Positions 27,396 through 36,982 are shown, numbered from the stretch's first letter. The stretch: 64,000 bases of DNA from Bacteroidota bacterium (GCA_023415495.1 JAEZKK010000020.1:1-64000); one strand, 5' to 3'. Notes: generated from the letters alone by a model not told the origin. Translations and numbers: made by a program.

Positions 27396-28355
27396 TTAGT
27401 CTATTTTTTCTATTATTTCTTCCATATTAAAAGAGAAGGAGTGTGAAAATTCTTCTTTTCTGTATTGACAGTCTTTTATTCTGCACATATTGCATAGCTT
27501 TCCTTGGCATGAGTCGGTATGTATTGATATTTCTATTTCTTCGACTACTTTGCTAATTCGGTTTTGAAGTTCTTCAGCACATTGATGACCTTTATCGATT
27601 GTGTAATAGAATGGGAGGGTAAGGTCTAAGTCGATATGGAATATACTGCCGTATTTTATTACTCTTAGGTTGTGAATATTTATCCAATCGTCCTCTAAAT
27701 TGGACTTTATTTCATTTGAAATTATTTTGATTTTCTCTTTATCATTTTCATCTACAAGGTTTCCAAATGTTTTTCTAAGTATATTTATTCCTGTAATAAT
27801 TATTATCATCCCAAATATTAAGGCTAATATACTATCTAATATTATCCAGTTTGTGATTCTAACTAATATTAATCCCAAAACTAATCCTATTGTTGAATAT
27901 GTATCACTTTGTAGATGCTTACCTCCAGCTATAAGTGCCATGGAATTTGTCTTTTTGCCTTTTCTTATGCTCCAAGTGCCAAGTATGTAATTTATTATTC
28001 CTGTTATTCCTACTATAATTATCCCTATATCAAGACTAAGTAATTCTGAGGGATAGAATATTCGTTTTATCCCTTCGTAAATAATAATTCCTCCAGCTAT
28101 CATTATTAATAGAGCTTCTAATGACGCTGATAAAAATTCTACTTTTCCATGTCCAAAGGGATGGTTTCTGTCGGCTGGCTTTGCTGCCCAACGTAAAGAG
28201 AGAAGGCTAATACTGCCTGCTATTACATTTACAATGCTCTCCATAGCGTCAGAATAAACCCCAGCTGAGTTTGTAATAAAGAATGCAATAAATTTCCCAA
28301 TTAGGAGGAGCACTGTAATCAATAGGATTATAACCTGAAACTTCCACTTTTCCAT
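27396..28355 (-). CDS. Cation diffusion facilitator transporter
   Basis: A 319-residue CDF-family efflux protein that exchanges Zn, Fe, Mn or similar divalent metals for protons at the inner membrane. The family pair of metal ligands is seen in SDAMESIVN (helix II) and HLQSDTYSTIG (helix V), with the NHPFGHGKVE loop between helices II and III. The cytosolic C-terminal domain is followed by a Cys cluster (CQGKLCNMCRIKDC), which could bind metal and act as a sensor. Metal specificity is not readable. It is monocistronic, with a very short leader. Confidence 0.92.
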   Translation of the reverse strand: MEKWKFQVIILLITVLLLIGKFIAFFITNSAGVYSDAMESIVNVIAGSISLLSLRWAAKPADRNHPFGHGKVEFLSASLEALLIMIAGGIIIYEGIKRIFYPSELLSLDIGIIIVGITGIINYILGTWSIRKGKKTNSMALIAGGKHLQSDTYSTIGLVLGLILVRITNWIILDSILALIFGMIIIITGINILRKTFGNLVDENDKEKIKIISNEIKSNLEDDWINIHNLRVIKYGSIFHIDLDLTLPFYYTIDKGHQCAEELQNRISKVVEEIEISIHTDSCQGKLCNMCRIKDCQYRKEEFSHSFSFNMEEIIEKID

Positions 28356-28371
28356 TCGATGTAATTTTTTG

Positions 28372-28379
28372 CAAAGATA
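28372..28379 (-). promoter_or_regulatory. -7 box of the CDF gene (TATCTTTG, minus strand)
   Basis: CAAAGATA on the plus strand, 17 bp upstream of the start. It lies directly beside the terminator of the upstream TPR gene, so the leader is about 11 bases at most. Confidence 0.7.
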
Positions 28380-28384
28380 AAAAA

Positions 28385-28409
28385 AAGGAGAGCGTTTTCA
28401 GCTCTCCTT
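28385..28409 (-). terminator. Terminator of the TPR gene
   Basis: Nine-bp stem AAGGAGAGC / GCTCTCCTT with a 7-base loop, followed on the minus strand by a run of T, 23 bp after the TPR gene stop. Confidence 0.9.
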
Positions 28410-28431
28410 GTTAATATTTATAATATGAATA

Positions 28432-29115
28432 TTATTGTAAATTCTCAAGTCTTACTATGTATTTCTCAATATCGCGATACTCATAAGAGTTAGGAAACTC
28501 CTTCTTAATCCTCTTATAGCATTCCAAAGCTTTTTTATTGTCTTTATTTAATTCATAAGCAAGACCAAGCTTAAATAAATTAAATGGAGTAGTTAAATCA
28601 TTAGCATTGTCAAGGGATTTATTATAGTTCTTAATTGCTTTGTCAATTTGATTCAATTCAATATTTGCATCCCCTAATAAAGAGAATTTTTGAGTACTAA
28701 GGAAAGCATCTTTTGATTTAAAATCCTCAAGATAATCAATAGCGTTTTGGTATTCTCCTTTATTTAAATAAATAGTCCCAGCATAAAATTTTGCAAGATT
28801 ACCACTCTTAGTGTTACCGTATTTGTCGATAAAATCAATTAATCCTATAAACTTACCATCTCCTTTAAGTGCTTTTTCAAAATCATCGTTTTTATAGTAT
28901 TGTTCAGCACCAAAAAGTTCTCCTAATGCATTCTTTTCTCTTGGTTCAGCATATAACTTAACGTATGCAAAGTAACCTCCAATAATTACAAAAATAGCAG
29001 CAATTACAATTAGAATTATTCTTTGATTCTTTTCAATAAAATTTTCAGTGTTTGTAATTACTTCTCCTACACCAAGGTTTTTTTCATTTTGTGTTGTGTT
29101 TTTCTCTGTACTCAT
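28432..29115 (-). CDS. Tetratricopeptide-repeat membrane-anchored protein
   Basis: A 227-residue protein with one transmembrane helix near residues 33-52 (IILIVIAAIFVIIGGYFAYV). A periplasmic part carries about four TPR-like helical repeats, such as AKFYAGTIYLNKGEYQNAIDYL and FKLGLAYELNKDNKKALECY. The layout resembles YfgM-type proteins, which assist envelope protein folding with the Sec translocon, but the family is diverse and the partner is unknown. It has its own promoter and terminator. Confidence 0.8.
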   Translation of the reverse strand: MSTEKNTTQNEKNLGVGEVITNTENFIEKNQRIILIVIAAIFVIIGGYFAYVKLYAEPREKNALGELFGAEQYYKNDDFEKALKGDGKFIGLIDFIDKYGNTKSGNLAKFYAGTIYLNKGEYQNAIDYLEDFKSKDAFLSTQKFSLLGDANIELNQIDKAIKNYNKSLDNANDLTTPFNLFKLGLAYELNKDNKKALECYKRIKKEFPNSYEYRDIEKYIVRLENLQ

Positions 29116-29148
29116 AATATTTTAATTCCTAGTTTTTGAATTTGCCTG

Positions 29149-29156
29149 CAAAGATA
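29149..29156 (-). promoter_or_regulatory. -7 box of the TPR gene (TATCTTTG, minus strand)
   Basis: CAAAGATA on the plus strand, 34 bp upstream of the start at 29115. Confidence 0.7.
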
Positions 29157-29251
29157 CATTTTTCTTTGTAATATTGATATACACGAGTCAAAGTTTTTTT
29201 ATTATTTTGATTTATTTAATCAAAATCCTTGCTTTTAATCTTTTTATTTTA

Positions 29252-29259
29252 TAGTTTTG
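29252..29259 (+). promoter_or_regulatory. -7 box of the dihydroorotate-dehydrogenase-like gene (TAGTTTTG)
   Basis: A TAnnTTTG box 21 bp before the ATG at 29280. It argues against the longer frame beginning at 29229. Confidence 0.65.
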
Positions 29260-29279
29260 TACTTTCAAATATTACAAAT

Positions 29280-30266
29280 ATGAACATTAGTACTAAATTT
29301 ATGGGTCTTGATATTAAGAGCCCAATTATTGTAGGGAGTTGTGATTTTACTTCCAATATCAATAGTCTTAAGAAGTTAGAAGAAGCAGGTGCAGGAGCTG
29401 TTATACTTAAGTCTTTGTTTGAAGAGCAGATAACTCAGGAAATGAATGTTAATGTAAAAGTATATAGTTCAAGTTTCAGTGGCTATCCTGAGGCTTACGA
29501 TTATATTAAACAAAGCACAAAACATGAAAGTATAAGTAAATATTTGGAATTGATTAAGGAGGCAAAAAAGGAGCTTAATATTCCCGTTATTGCCAGTATT
29601 AATTGTATTACTGCTTCGGAATGGATGTCTTTTGTAAAAAAGATTGAAGATGCTGGTGCAGACGGAATAGAATTAAATATGTTTATACTTCCATCTGATG
29701 TTAATTTATCTCACGAAGATGTAGAAAGGCTTTATGAGGATGTAGTACAGATTATTAAAAGAGCTACTTCTTTGCCAATTTCCTTAAAGATTAGTAATTA
29801 TTTCACATCTCTAACAAGATTCGTTCAAAAAATTTCTTGGCTTGGTATCTCCAATTTAAATATTTTCAATCGTTTTTATTCCTCAGATATAAATATTGAT
29901 ACTCTTGAAACATATTCAGTTGCAAAATTTAGTTCGCAATACGAATTCTTTAATATTTTAAGATGGACATCTATTATTTCTGAAGAAATTCGATGCGGAT
30001 TAACTTCTGGAACGGGAGTTTATCGAACAGAAGACCCTATTAAGTTGTTACTTGCAGGAGCAGACACTGTTCAAGTTGTTTCGGCATTACACACAGAGGG
30101 AATAGACTTTATAACAAAGGCAAATGAAAGGTTAGTAGAATGGATGACCTCTAAAAATTATAAGTCAATTAATGATTTTAAGGGCAAGATGTCGGTGAAG
30201 AAGAGCAATCAAGCTTCATCCTTTCAAAGAGTACAATATATGAAGTATTTCTCTGAAATTGAATGA
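29280..30266 (+). CDS. Dihydroorotate dehydrogenase-like protein
   Basis: A 328-residue TIM-barrel flavoprotein similar to class 1 dihydroorotate dehydrogenases. It begins MNISTKFMGLDIKSPIIVGS, has AGAGAVILKSLFEEQI, and ends the barrel with GLTSGTGVYRTEDPIKLLLAGADTVQVVSAL, the FMN-phosphate region. Bacteroidetes often carry this divergent group besides a true PyrD, so substrate and role are uncertain and no symbol is given. The start is the ATG just after the promoter box. Confidence 0.85.
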   Translation: MNISTKFMGLDIKSPIIVGSCDFTSNINSLKKLEEAGAGAVILKSLFEEQITQEMNVNVKVYSSSFSGYPEAYDYIKQSTKHESISKYLELIKEAKKELNIPVIASINCITASEWMSFVKKIEDAGADGIELNMFILPSDVNLSHEDVERLYEDVVQIIKRATSLPISLKISNYFTSLTRFVQKISWLGISNLNIFNRFYSSDINIDTLETYSVAKFSSQYEFFNILRWTSIISEEIRCGLTSGTGVYRTEDPIKLLLAGADTVQVVSALHTEGIDFITKANERLVEWMTSKNYKSINDFKGKMSVKKSNQASSFQRVQYMKYFSEIE

Positions 30267-30320
30267 TGAATAACAAATTTATAATATCATAATTTAATTG
30301 ATGAACTAAAAAACTATTTT

Positions 30321-30767
30321 ATGGAAGATCAAATCAAACAGCCAGTTTTATTTAAATTTGAAGATTTAAGGGTTTACCACAAGAGTCTTGACTATTTTAC
30401 TTGGCTTTCAGAACAAACAAAAGGTGCTGACGATTATCAAAATGAGATAATAGTTAAACCGTTAATGAATTCTGCAATGACTATTGCAACAAATATTGCT
30501 GAAGGCTCTTCAAGACATAAACTTCAGTTTGTAAGTTTTCTAAAAGATGCAAAAACGGCAGTAAGAGAATGTGCTGTTTTTTCGAATATTGCATATAATT
30601 TAGGATTCTTTAGTGAGGAGCAGTTTATTAAGTCCAAAGAAATTCTTATCGAGATAACAAAGATGGTTGGGGCTATGATAGTATCTTTACAAAGGAGTTT
30701 AAATAAAGAATATAATACTCAAAAGCCAGATGCTTTACCCGGGTCAGAGATAGATTTTGAATATTAA
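30321..30767 (+). CDS. Four-helix-bundle protein (S23 / TIGR02436 family)
   Basis: A 148-residue helical protein of the four-helix-bundle family first seen in 23S rRNA intervening sequences. Typical segments are FEDLRVYHKSLDYFTWL, MNSAMTIATNIAEGSSRH, FLKDAKTAVRECAVFSNIAY, and a closing KMVGAMIVSLQRSL. Members are frequent in Bacteroidetes genomes; the function is not established. It stands alone here, 54 bp after the flavoprotein gene and not near rRNA. Confidence 0.85.
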   Translation: MEDQIKQPVLFKFEDLRVYHKSLDYFTWLSEQTKGADDYQNEIIVKPLMNSAMTIATNIAEGSSRHKLQFVSFLKDAKTAVRECAVFSNIAYNLGFFSEEQFIKSKEILIEITKMVGAMIVSLQRSLNKEYNTQKPDALPGSEIDFEY

Positions 30768-30816
30768 GAGATAATCTATTTTTTACTTATTTAATTGCTA
30801 ATTGAGATAATTGTCG

Positions 30817-30824
30817 TACATTTG
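30817..30824 (+). promoter_or_regulatory. -7 box of the holB-ricT-gldH-pbp1A operon (TACATTTG)
   Basis: A TAnnTTTG box 34 bp before the holB ATG. It is probably the head of a transcription unit running to 36255. Confidence 0.65.
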
Positions 30825-30857
30825 TCTTTCAAATCTATTATGGAATAATAAAGGTAT

Positions 30858-31913
30858 ATGCGATTTTTATCTCTAATTGAACAAAGTGAAATAATAAACA
30901 AACTAATTAATATTGCAAAAGAAGGAAGGGTTAGTCATGCACAGTTATTCTCTGGGCAGGATTCCTCCAAAGCTTTTGCAATATGTATAGCATTTGCACA
31001 ATACCTTAATTGTACCAATAAAATAAAATTTTCTCAAGAAAGCTCTATAATTGAGGACTCTTGTGGAGAATGCCCTTCATGTAAAAAGATTCAAAGTCTT
31101 AATCATCCTGACCTTCATTTTATATTTCCAAATACTACAACAAAACTAATTACCTCTAAAAACTCATCAAAACAATTAATTAAGGAATTCAAATCCTATG
31201 TATTGGAGAAAAATGCAGAGATAGATTTTAATTCTTGGTATGATTATATTGATGTTGGGAATAAGCAGGGAATGATAAACGTAAGAGATGCAAATGATAT
31301 TCTTGCTGATTTGAGTGTTAAAAGTTATGAAGCAAAATATAAGATAATGATAATTTGGGGTATAGACAAATTGAATTATGATGCAGCTCCAAAGCTATTA
31401 AAGATAATTGAAGAGCCTTATGAAAATACACTCTTCTTTCTAATTACAAATAATAGAGAGAATATACTTCCAACAATACTTTCACGAACCCAATTAATAA
31501 AAATACCCGATATAAAGGGAGATAATAAAGCAGATGATTTATACCAATTAGAGATATTTGTCGATTGGATGAGAACATGCTTTAGGGTTAATTCCAAAAT
31601 TGAAGATATAGTTTTAATAGTTGATAAAATTGTTTCGAGTGGGAGAGAAGAACAAAAGAAATTATTATTAAAAGCACTTGAAATCTTTGAGAAATCGTTT
31701 TTAATTAATCAAAAAATACCTATAACTAATCCTTTAATTGGAATAGAGGAGAGGTTTAGAGATAATTTCCCTAATTTTGTAAGTCAAAACAATATAGATA
31801 AAATATATAACGAGTTGAATAAAGCTATTTTACATATTGAAAGAAATGGAAATTCTAAACTAATTTTCCTTGATTTATCAATAAAAATAGGTTTTTTACT
31901 AAATAATAAATAG
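30858..31913 (+). CDS. holB: DNA polymerase III delta-prime subunit
   Basis: A clamp-loader subunit (351 residues) of the delta-prime type. It opens the sliding clamp together with DnaX and HolA. Visible are VSHAQLFSGQ (a weak P-loop position), the zinc-binding cluster CGECPSC, and KIMIIWGIDKLNYDAAPKLLKIIEEP, the sensor-I region with the typical EEP. The ATPase P-loop is degenerate, as expected for this non-hydrolysing subunit. It is first of the conserved order holB - ricT-like - gldH - pbp1A. Confidence 0.9.
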   Translation: MRFLSLIEQSEIINKLINIAKEGRVSHAQLFSGQDSSKAFAICIAFAQYLNCTNKIKFSQESSIIEDSCGECPSCKKIQSLNHPDLHFIFPNTTTKLITSKNSSKQLIKEFKSYVLEKNAEIDFNSWYDYIDVGNKQGMINVRDANDILADLSVKSYEAKYKIMIIWGIDKLNYDAAPKLLKIIEEPYENTLFFLITNNRENILPTILSRTQLIKIPDIKGDNKADDLYQLEIFVDWMRTCFRVNSKIEDIVLIVDKIVSSGREEQKKLLLKALEIFEKSFLINQKIPITNPLIGIEERFRDNFPNFVSQNNIDKIYNELNKAILHIERNGNSKLIFLDLSIKIGFLLNNK

Positions 31914-31930
31914 ACAGAATAATAAATAAT

Positions 31931-33172
31931 ATGACAGATAATTTAGAGAATCAAGATAATAAATTAGACTCTTCTCAAATTGATAATTTAGAAAACGATG
32001 TAAAGATAAATTTTCAAAGCAGAGAAAAGATTAAAACAGACGAAGAAAAAGAACTTTTATATACAGAACAATTCATCCATCCATATTTTGAAGAAGACCC
32101 AAGTGTAGGTAAAAATAATTTTATACCTTCTGAGATGTTAACAAGAGGGGTTATAAATGTTCCACAAAGCTATGTTCCAATCGATACTGTTGAGATGGAG
32201 AGAAACTCTAAATTGCATGTACATAATTGGATGAAGAATGTAAAGCCACCTGTTAATGTTCAATGGTTTGATTGTGTAGAAGTGAGGTTTAAAAATACAA
32301 GAAAAGAATTTTTCCGTTTGCCCGAAGGTTTAGAAATTGTTGAGGGCGATGTTGTAGCTGTAGAAGGGTCCCCAGGACATGATATTGGAATAGTTACTCT
32401 TGTAGGAGAACTATGCAGGGTTCAAATGAGAAGAAAAAAGGTTAATCCAAACTCTGATAATATTAGAAAATTATATCGTAGAGCTAAGGCAGGAGATATT
32501 GAAAAATGGGTATTGTCGATTGAGAGAGAGGAAAAATCAATCTTTAGAACAAGAGCAATAGTGAATGATTGTAAGCTTGATATGAAGATTAATGATATAG
32601 AATTTCAAGGCGATAATTCAAAAGCAATATTCTATTATACTGCAGACGACAGAGTAGATTTTCGACAATTAATCCGTGCACTTGCAGATGAATTCAAAGT
32701 AAGAATTGAGATGAAACAAATTGGTGCAAGACAAGAGGCTTCTCGTTTAGGAGGAATAGGGACATGTGGAAGAGAGCTTTGTTGTAGTACTTGGCTTAAT
32801 ACTTTTAATTCTGTTTCAACTCAGGCAGCAAGGGTTCAACAACTATTTCCTAACCCTCAAAAACTTGCAGGACAATGTGGAAAGCTTAAATGTTGTTTGA
32901 ATTTTGAATATGACGTTTATCTTGATGCTTTAAAAACATTCCCTGAAATAGGAGTAACGCTTCATACTAAAAAGGGGAGAGCTAATTATATTAAAACCGA
33001 TGTATTCAAGAGATTAATGTGGTATATTTACGAAGAAACTCATGAGATAATTATGCTGTCTGCCGATTCAGTTCAAGAAATAATAAGCAGAAATCGTAGT
33101 AGTAAAAGTGTAGAGTGTTTGGAGGATTACCAAATTAAAATAGAACCCAAAAGTAAACTTGATAATGTGTAA
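31931..33172 (+). CDS. PSP1 / RicT-like cysteine-rich protein
   Basis: A 413-residue protein containing the PSP1 domain, related to Bacillus RicT (YaaT), which affects RNA processing. The central part shows the Cys pattern GTCGRELCCSTWL and QCGKLKCCLNFEYD; the paired Cys can hold an iron-sulfur cluster in RicT complexes. The N-terminal 100 residues are acidic, low in complexity and probably disordered. Its place between holB and gldH is conserved in many Bacteroidetes. A direct role in gliding or division is not shown. Confidence 0.88.
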   Translation: MTDNLENQDNKLDSSQIDNLENDVKINFQSREKIKTDEEKELLYTEQFIHPYFEEDPSVGKNNFIPSEMLTRGVINVPQSYVPIDTVEMERNSKLHVHNWMKNVKPPVNVQWFDCVEVRFKNTRKEFFRLPEGLEIVEGDVVAVEGSPGHDIGIVTLVGELCRVQMRRKKVNPNSDNIRKLYRRAKAGDIEKWVLSIEREEKSIFRTRAIVNDCKLDMKINDIEFQGDNSKAIFYYTADDRVDFRQLIRALADEFKVRIEMKQIGARQEASRLGGIGTCGRELCCSTWLNTFNSVSTQAARVQQLFPNPQKLAGQCGKLKCCLNFEYDVYLDALKTFPEIGVTLHTKKGRANYIKTDVFKRLMWYIYEETHEIIMLSADSVQEIISRNRSSKSVECLEDYQIKIEPKSKLDNV

Positions 33173-33186
33173 TTATTTATTAAAGG

Positions 33187-33666
33187 ATGAAAAATAGATT
33201 AATAATTCTTTTTGCTTTAATTCTTTCTTTGTCAATAATCTCTTGCAATAATAATATTGTATATGATGAGAATATTAAGATAAATGAGAATGGTTGGAAT
33301 AAATCAGAAATTGCAGAATTTGAAGTTGAGATAAATGATACATTAAGATTATATAATTTTGCAATCAACCTTCGAAATACAATAGATTACCCAAAATCTA
33401 ATATTTATTTATTTGTAAAAACAATTTATCCTGATGGTTCTCTTACTCGAAGAGATACTATAGAGTGTATAATTGCATATCCTGATGGGAAATGGACAGG
33501 AAAAGGGAGTGGAAGAATTAAAGATAATAGGTTTTGGTTTACTCAAAATGTTGTATTTCCTCTTAAAGGGAAATATCGATTTGAAATAGAGCAAGCAACA
33601 AGAGATACTTCATTAATTGGAATTATAAATATTGGATTACATATTGAATATAGAAAAACTATATAG
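33187..33666 (+). CDS. gldH: Gliding motility lipoprotein GldH
   Basis: GldH is a small lipoprotein needed for gliding in Flavobacterium but also widespread in non-gliding Bacteroidetes. Here it has 159 residues with a lipobox ending LSIISC (Cys20), so it should be lipid-anchored in the envelope. The mature part is strand-rich (LRLYNFAINLRNTIDYPKSN, KGKYRFEIEQATRD). The gap from the upstream gene is 14 bp and to pbp1A 2 bp, so it is clearly in the same operon. Because the other gld genes are absent here, gliding cannot be inferred. Confidence 0.88.
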   Translation: MKNRLIILFALILSLSIISCNNNIVYDENIKINENGWNKSEIAEFEVEINDTLRLYNFAINLRNTIDYPKSNIYLFVKTIYPDGSLTRRDTIECIIAYPDGKWTGKGSGRIKDNRFWFTQNVVFPLKGKYRFEIEQATRDTSLIGIINIGLHIEYRKTI

Positions 33667-33668
33667 TT

Positions 33669-35948
33669 ATGGCTCAAAATCGTAATAAGACTAAAAAAAC
33701 TAATGAGTTTAGTTTTTATATCAAAAGACTATGGAAGCTTTATTTTGTTTTTTTAGGTTTGCTTACTATCTTCTTTTTCTTCCTAAGTCTTGGATGGTTG
33801 GGATTTATGCCTTCTTTCGAAGAGTTAGAAAACCCTCATTCTAATCAAGCATCAGAGGTCTATTCCGCAGATGGTCAAATTCTCGGATATATCGGTATTC
33901 AAAATCGTAGCAATATAAGTTATGGTGAATTGCCAGAGAATTTAATTCAAGCACTTATCGCAACAGAGGATATAAGATTCTATAAACATTCTGGAGTAGA
34001 TATGAGAAGTCTTTTCAGAGTATTGAGTAAAACAATAATTGGCAGGAAGAAAAGCTCAGGAGGAGGTTCAACCTTAAGTCAACAATTAGCTAAAAACCTT
34101 TTCCCAAGAGAAAGACAATCTAAAATTGGAGTAATATATTCCAAACTAAAGGAATGGGTGGTTGCTATTAAATTAGAAAGAAACTATACAAAGGATGAAA
34201 TCCTTACTATGTATCTTAATACTGTGGATTTTGGGTCTAATGCTTTCGGAATTAAAACTGCAGCAAAAACGTTTTTCGATAAAACTCCAAAGGAATTAAA
34301 AACACATGAGTCTGCAGTGTTGGTTGGAATGTTAAAAGCACCAACAGCCTATTCTCCAGTTAGAAGGACTGAACGCTCACAAGAAAGAAGAAATACAGTG
34401 CTTGCTCAAATGAATAAATATGAGTTTATAAGCGACGAAGAGTTTGAAAAACTATCCAAATTACCATTAGATATTTCTAAATATAATCCACAAACTCACG
34501 ACGAAGGAATTGCAACATATTTCCGTGAGTATATACGTAATTATATTAAGGAATGGAGTAAGAAACACCTTAAACCAAATGGTGAACCATACGATGTACA
34601 TAAGGATGGATTGAGAATATATACAACTATCGACTTTAATATGCAAAAATATGCAGAGGAGGCAGTTGAAGAACATTTTAAAACACTCCAAGATCAGTTT
34701 TTTGCTCACTCTAAAGGATATAAAGATGCTCCTTTTACTGGTATTTCTAAGCAGGATATTGAAAAGAACATGATTCAGGCAATGAAAAATTCCGATAGAT
34801 ATAGAAGCTTAAAGAACGAAGGGTATAACGAATCGGAGATTAAGGCTGAATTTATGAAGAAAACAGAGATGAGAGTATTTACTTGGCAAGGAGATAGAGA
34901 TACTATAATGAGTCCTTGGGATTCTTTGCGTTATTATAAATTTTTCCTCAATACTGGAGTAGTCTCAATTGAACCACAGTCAGGGCATGTAAAGGTATAT
35001 ATTGGAGGAATAAACTATAAGTATTTTAAATTCGATAACGCATCATTAGGAAGAAGACAAGTCGGCTCAACATTTAAACCTTTTGTTTACGCAGCAGCAA
35101 TGAGAGATAGTCAATTATCTCCTTGTTTCTCTATACCTAATCAGCCGGTGGTTTTTGAAGACTTTGATAATTGGTCTCCAAAGAATTCTAATGCCGCAAG
35201 AGAGGGAGAGATGGTTACTCTTAAATGGGCATTGGCTAATTCGGTAAACTTTATTTCTGCAAGGCTTATAAAAGACTATACAACTCCAAGTTCAGTAGTT
35301 AATCTTGTAAGAAGTATGGGTATACGTTCGCCAATATCTAATTATCCATCGATTTGTCTTGGTACTCCTGACCTTTCGGTAATTGAAATGGCAGCATCTA
35401 TGGCAAGTTTTGCAAATAAGGGAAATCATATTGAGCCAATAATGATTACTAAGATATGTGACAATAAGGGAATGGTTATAGAAAGTTTCGTTGCAAAGAG
35501 TAATACAGCTTTAGATGCTCAAACGGCTTATCTTGTTTTAGATTTAATGAAAGGAGTGGTAGAAAGTGGTACAGGGGGAAGACTAAGATATAGATATAAC
35601 CTAAAAAGTGTGATTGCAGGTAAGACAGGGACAACTGATAATAATTCAGATGGTTGGTTTATTGGAATTAATCCAAAACTTTCCACTGCAGTATGGGTAG
35701 GAGGTGAGGTTCGCTCAATTCATTTCCGCTCAACAGCTCTTGGACAGGGAGCATCGATGGCATTACCTATATATGGTTTGTTTTTACAGAAATGTGAAAA
35801 GAATCCAAAGCTAAATTTCTATAAGGGAGACTTTGCTAAGCCTGATAATATTGAGATAGAAATGGATTGTTCTCAATACCAGATGGAATTGATGAATGAA
35901 AAGAACGTTAGTAGTGAGACTTCGAGTGAGTATAAGAAGGATTGGTAA
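33669..35948 (+). CDS. Class A penicillin-binding protein (PBP1A-type)
   Basis: A bifunctional peptidoglycan synthase of 759 residues: a cytosolic tail, one transmembrane helix (29-53), a GT51 transglycosylase and a transpeptidase. GT51 motifs are LIATEDIRFYKHSG (catalytic Glu100) and GGGSTLSQQLAKNLF. Transpeptidase motifs are SxxK at GSTFK (Ser467), SVN in ALANSVNFIS, and KTGT at 652. It begins 2 bp after gldH. Family and length are normal for Bacteroidetes. Confidence 0.95.
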   Translation: MAQNRNKTKKTNEFSFYIKRLWKLYFVFLGLLTIFFFFLSLGWLGFMPSFEELENPHSNQASEVYSADGQILGYIGIQNRSNISYGELPENLIQALIATEDIRFYKHSGVDMRSLFRVLSKTIIGRKKSSGGGSTLSQQLAKNLFPRERQSKIGVIYSKLKEWVVAIKLERNYTKDEILTMYLNTVDFGSNAFGIKTAAKTFFDKTPKELKTHESAVLVGMLKAPTAYSPVRRTERSQERRNTVLAQMNKYEFISDEEFEKLSKLPLDISKYNPQTHDEGIATYFREYIRNYIKEWSKKHLKPNGEPYDVHKDGLRIYTTIDFNMQKYAEEAVEEHFKTLQDQFFAHSKGYKDAPFTGISKQDIEKNMIQAMKNSDRYRSLKNEGYNESEIKAEFMKKTEMRVFTWQGDRDTIMSPWDSLRYYKFFLNTGVVSIEPQSGHVKVYIGGINYKYFKFDNASLGRRQVGSTFKPFVYAAAMRDSQLSPCFSIPNQPVVFEDFDNWSPKNSNAAREGEMVTLKWALANSVNFISARLIKDYTTPSSVVNLVRSMGIRSPISNYPSICLGTPDLSVIEMAASMASFANKGNHIEPIMITKICDNKGMVIESFVAKSNTALDAQTAYLVLDLMKGVVESGTGGRLRYRYNLKSVIAGKTGTTDNNSDGWFIGINPKLSTAVWVGGEVRSIHFRSTALGQGASMALPIYGLFLQKCEKNPKLNFYKGDFAKPDNIEIEMDCSQYQMELMNEKNVSSETSSEYKKDW

Positions 35949-35964
35949 GAAATAATTCAAGAAT

Positions 35965-36255
35965 ATGGAAATTATACATATAAATAATAATAAAGATGGT
36001 GAATTTAGGGCTATGGACAATGAGTTTGTTGCTGGAAAGATTACTTATAATTGGATAAATGAGAATTGCTTTGAAATAGACCATACGATTGTTGATGAGA
36101 ATTACTCTGGAAAGGGGATAGGTAAAAGACTTGTTGTTGCTGCAGTTGAATATGCAAGAGAGAATAATAAGAAAATAAAACCACTTTGTCCATTTGTTAT
36201 AGCCTTATTTGAAAAAATCAAGGAGTTTGAGGATATTAGATGCAAGGTTAACTAA
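35965..36255 (+). CDS. Small GNAT-type N-acetyltransferase (YjdJ-like)
   Basis: A 96-residue protein of the minimal Gcn5-related group (PF14542-type). VDENYSGKGIGKRLVVAAVEYARENN contains the acetyl-CoA pyrophosphate-binding loop (GKGIGK), and KIKPLCPFVIALFEK carries the family CPF segment. Substrates are unknown. It follows pbp1A by 16 bp and overlaps the convergent SRAP gene by 8 bp at the stops. Confidence 0.88.
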   Translation: MEIIHINNNKDGEFRAMDNEFVAGKITYNWINENCFEIDHTIVDENYSGKGIGKRLVVAAVEYARENNKKIKPLCPFVIALFEKIKEFEDIRCKVN

Positions 36256-36982
36256 TAGAATCCAATAACTCTATCTCTGGATAAATAAATTCTTTAATTA
36301 TTTCACCTGAATTGAAGCTTTGATTCTTTTCAATACTTGAAAAATTTACTGTGAAAGCGTCCATATCCCCTTCTTTATAAGCATTAAGCAAGTTTTTCAC
36401 CTTTTCAATATCCTCTTTTGGGTTAATCCAATTCTCAATATCCTTTTTGTCTAATATTAAAGGCATTCGCTTCTTGGTATTATGTATTTTCTCCATAAGT
36501 ATATTAGCAGGAGTTGTAATAATTGAAAAGCTATCAATAATTTCTCCACTTTCGTTGTTGCCCCATGAATTATAAATACATCCTAAATAAAACACAGAGC
36601 CGTTTTTAGGGAAAATATAATAAGGGTACTTTGCCTTATTATAATGTCGCCATTCATAAAATCCATCTAATACCAAAATACCTCTTTTATCTTTAATAGA
36701 ATTTTTAAAGGAAGGCTTTTCAAATATTGTATCACTACGAGAATTTAAAGTCATCTTTTGAAAATCTCTGTAATTCTCTTCTTTAGCAAAACTTGGAATT
36801 AATCCCCAAGACATAGAGTCTATGCTTGAGTGCTTGATAATTGGTAAAAGGGGATGGGAAAACCCATTAATTTTAGGATAGTTTAAATCTAATTCTGTGT
36901 TTATTTTTACACCCTTTTTCTTAGAGCTATATTCCTTAAGCTCTTCAGATGATTTTTTCCCAAAATGAACAGTAAAACACAT
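36248..36982 (-). CDS. SRAP / YedK-HMCES-type abasic-site shielding protein
   Basis: A 244-residue SOS-response-associated protein that covalently caps abasic sites in single-stranded DNA. The catalytic residue of this family is Cys2 after Met removal, so the start must be the ATG at 36982, giving MCFTVHFG; the open frame upstream to 37042 is not used. Other conserved parts are MSWGLIPSFA, NSRSDTI, DGFYEWRH, SIITTPAN and KKRMPLIL. The usual HxRMP motif appears as HNTKKRMP, with an insertion of two residues. Convergent overlap with the GNAT gene is 8 bp. Confidence 0.9.
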   Translation of the reverse strand: MCFTVHFGKKSSEELKEYSSKKKGVKINTELDLNYPKINGFSHPLLPIIKHSSIDSMSWGLIPSFAKEENYRDFQKMTLNSRSDTIFEKPSFKNSIKDKRGILVLDGFYEWRHYNKAKYPYYIFPKNGSVFYLGCIYNSWGNNESGEIIDSFSIITTPANILMEKIHNTKKRMPLILDKKDIENWINPKEDIEKVKNLLNAYKEGDMDAFTVNFSSIEKNQSFNSGEIIKEFIYPEIELLDSIS

